Origin: Flagellimonas_B algarum
GTDB taxonomy: Bacteria; Bacteroidota; Bacteroidia; Flavobacteriales; Flavobacteriaceae
NCBI RefSeq assembly: GCF_040513375.1
Contig: NZ_JBEVTG010000002.1
Location: 1,330,107-1,394,106, forward strand
DNA length: 64,000 nt
Reading direction: 5' to 3'
Below, one piece after another: positions 62,099-64,000 of this stretch (position 1 is the stretch's first letter; every line of letters starts with the position of its first letter). The notes beneath the pieces are model-generated. The model worked only from the letters and a program-made list of their open reading frames with translations, did not search any database and was not told the DNA's origin. A program made the translations under genes and the position numbers.

Positions 62099-63833
62099 AT
62101 TGAATGACCAGGCGGCGTACCATGCTGCCGTTACCGGTGATGATCCGAAGAAAATACAAGCCGCTTGCAAATTCCTCGATTGCTATGGGGGTCCCTATGG
62201 TGTGTGATTTCTCAAAAAGGATGCGACCATCGAAGCCGATCAATTGCAATTGCACTTCCTTATCGGCGACATTCCCGATACGGAACCTAGATCGCACCGG
62301 GTTCGGATAGATCAACGGATCGAAGGCCTGTTTTTCGACCACGTCGTAAAGCTCGATATCATCGGGCAGATCGGCACTCAGCGCGGTACCGATCAAAAGT
62401 TCATAAGCGCCGATATCATAGCCCGTCCCTTGGGGTCTGGTCAAGTTCGTACAATCGAAACCGATGCCCCAGGCCGAAACATCGGAGCCAGCCTCTACAA
62501 GGTCGGAGCCGGTATCGAACGGACTGTAATCGTCATTGACGATATCGGTCAGTCCCAAGGTATCCATCTGTCGGGTCATCAAATTGATATAAATACGACT
62601 GAGCGAACTATCGCGTTCAATACGCTTATTGAAATCGAAATAACTCTCCTGATCACCCTTCCAGGTGTTGCCTGCCCCATGATCGTTTCCAGGATCCACG
62701 ATCAGGTTGTTCACGAAATAGGTCGGCACCTGCTCTTGGGTATCGTAAAGTTTGTTGGGATCGTTCGTCTGGGTAATAACGGTGTTGTAGTACGTGCCTG
62801 AATCGTCGGGTTCGATGATCGTGTTGTTCACGATGTAATAGCCTTCATTTTGGTCGTCGAACTCATGGCGGTTATGCATGAAAATACCATGGAAATCAGG
62901 ACGAACCAAGACGTTATTGTAGATTTTCGTTCCGCTCTCGGCACTGATGAACTGCATGCCTTGGCCCGTGCCCCCCACCGAATTTTCCATATAGTTATTG
63001 TATACCTCATAAATTCCGCCACCGATACTCATGGCGAAGTCTTGGGCATAGCGGTCTTCCGTTCCGTAGTTGACGATCGTATTGTCGTGGATCTTGCCAT
63101 CTTCATTCACCAGATTGACCTGGATACCGTCCCAAGCGATATCTTCAAGGATGTTATGGTGGATGTCGACATGTTTCAACCAATGTGCGAAACGGTAGGT
63201 ACCGCTGCACACCCGATTCGATTTGATCTTATAGCCCCCGGTATACCCTACATAAATGCCCTCGGCCCCGGTATCATGGATGTAGTTGTTATGGATGTTC
63301 AGGTTTTCGAGCACAAAACCGTTTACCCGCCAGGTTTGGGGCTTGCTGCAACTGGGGTCGGTTTTCGCCATGATGCCCGCAAAACCCGTATTTTCGATCT
63401 CGATATGGTCGATTTCAAAATCGGTACTTAAGTCTTCCAAGCCCACGCCGACCGAAGCCCCTGAAGTCGTTTCAGCGATATGGATGCCATAGGTGAACCC
63501 GGAATCCCCCGTTCCGGTCAATCGGATATGTTTGCTGTTCTTAAAGGCGATCCCAGAATACTGGGTCTCCGTGATTTCGACCTTACCCCCGCAATTGATA
63601 ATGGTCAAAGGTGCGGCAGCCGTTCCTTCAAAATCGTAAAAACGAAGACCGCGATAGCTTCCTGCCGGAATGCAAATGGTATCGCCGGGAGCATAGTTGG
63701 TCTGCGATGCCCAAATCAGGTTCAATGAGGTTTGCTTGAGTCCCGTCAAGGTAACGTCGCAATTGCAAGATTGGGCCTGCATTTGCGATATCGTCATGGC
63801 GATTAGCAATAGAACTAGTAGTTTTCCCTTCAT
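62097..63833 (-). CDS. Secreted right-handed parallel beta-helix protein with T9SS sorting domain
   Basis: This 578-residue protein has a signal peptide (MKGKLLVLLLIAMTISQMQAQ) and a central run of parallel beta-helix repeats (about residues 70-390: HIRLTGTGDSGFTYGIHIAET, LNIHNNYIHDTGAEGIYVGYTGG, HVDIHHNILEDIAWDGIQVNL, YNVLVRPDFHGIFMHNR-like turns), as in pectate lyase-like or other polysaccharide-binding proteins. The last 80 residues (YPNPVRSRFRIG..LQLIGFDGRILFEKS..FASGLYFLRI..MVRRLVIQ) form a type A T9SS C-terminal sorting domain. The protein should be exported by the type IX system that needs PorV. The enzymatic activity is not assignable from sequence. Confidence 0.85.
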   Translation of the reverse strand: MKGKLLVLLLIAMTISQMQAQSCNCDVTLTGLKQTSLNLIWASQTNYAPGDTICIPAGSYRGLRFYDFEGTAAAPLTIINCGGKVEITETQYSGIAFKNSKHIRLTGTGDSGFTYGIHIAETTSGASVGVGLEDLSTDFEIDHIEIENTGFAGIMAKTDPSCSKPQTWRVNGFVLENLNIHNNYIHDTGAEGIYVGYTGGYKIKSNRVCSGTYRFAHWLKHVDIHHNILEDIAWDGIQVNLVNEDGKIHDNTIVNYGTEDRYAQDFAMSIGGGIYEVYNNYMENSVGGTGQGMQFISAESGTKIYNNVLVRPDFHGIFMHNRHEFDDQNEGYYIVNNTIIEPDDSGTYYNTVITQTNDPNKLYDTQEQVPTYFVNNLIVDPGNDHGAGNTWKGDQESYFDFNKRIERDSSLSRIYINLMTRQMDTLGLTDIVNDDYSPFDTGSDLVEAGSDVSAWGIGFDCTNLTRPQGTGYDIGAYELLIGTALSADLPDDIELYDVVEKQAFDPLIYPNPVRSRFRIGNVADKEVQLQLIGFDGRILFEKSHTIGTPIAIEEFASGLYFLRIITGNGSMVRRLVIQ

Positions 63834-63938
63834 AATGGTATATGGTTTAGTGAGTTACAGACCGCATACCATAGCAAAAACGCTATTCGGGGGATTGATA
63901 GTAGAGGTTGGGGGAGGGAATGGGAATTTGGAACGGGC

Positions 63939-63946
63939 CAAAGCTA
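63939..63946 (-). promoter_or_regulatory. -7 box for the beta-helix gene
   Basis: The minus strand reads TAGCTTTG, an exact TAnnTTTG. The predicted leader to ATG 63833 is about 100 bases, longer than others in the window. Confidence 0.35.
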
Positions 63947-64000
63947 CGGAATTATGTAGTCTTTTTCTTACTTTATAATATATTTATTTGGTTAGGGCCA

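Overview
This window is a gene-dense, moderate-GC chromosomal segment from a member of the Bacteroidota, almost certainly a marine-type Flavobacteriaceae. The lineage markers are the gliding lipoprotein GldJ, the type IX secretion (T9SS) partner PorV, a T9SS-type C-terminal sorting domain, two SusC/SusD pairs, a PafA-class alkaline phosphatase, and repeated -7 promoter boxes of the Bacteroidota form TAnnTTTG. I cannot name the genus. I see no phage, insertion sequence or CRISPR array.

Layout. 1-14020: the end of an M3 peptidase, an ECF sigma factor with a small zinc-finger partner, a UbiA-like membrane protein, gcvP, a KAS III/methyltransferase/glycosyltransferase trio, a PafA-like phosphatase, an MlaE/MlaF-type ABC pair, and the operon SprT-like/mannose-1-phosphate guanylyltransferase/DUF389. 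14104-22147: a six-hairpin glycosidase-like lipoprotein and a cyclophilin, facing an SDR, an M28 peptidase, pyruvate dehydrogenase E2 and E1-alpha, and cytidine deaminase. 22220-26713: the gliding/T9SS locus porV <-> gldJ, then murF. 26806-29720: a DCC thioredoxin-like protein, a HipBA-type toxin-antitoxin pair with an unusually clear four-site operator array, tRNA-Val(GAC) and queD.

29773-42622 is a divergent sugar-oxidation locus. One arm is AraC regulator, GMC flavoprotein with a four-Cys motif, Tat-type small subunit and a secreted TIM-barrel isomerase. The other arm is SusC, SusD and a large FG-GAP/UnbV lipoprotein. 42663-49381 is a second SusC/SusD locus with a downstream lipoprotein and an orphan AraC-type DNA-binding domain. 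Neither locus contains a recognisable glycoside hydrolase.

49675-64000: tRNA-Val(TAC), the exbB-exbD-tonB-folC operon (ExbB, ExbD and TonB energise SusC-type receptors), an NhaD antiporter, an acyl-CoA dehydrogenase, gltBD preceded by a perfect inverted repeat, and a secreted parallel beta-helix protein with a T9SS sorting domain.

Working together: TonB/ExbBD powers the SusC porins, PorV and GldJ serve T9SS export of proteins such as the beta-helix protein, and the GMC/TIM-barrel arm probably oxidises and rearranges a sugar or glycoside in the periplasm before or after SusCD uptake. The strongest candidates for undescribed biology are the HipBA operator array, the hydrolase-free oxidative SusCD locus, and the absence of porU between gldJ and porV.
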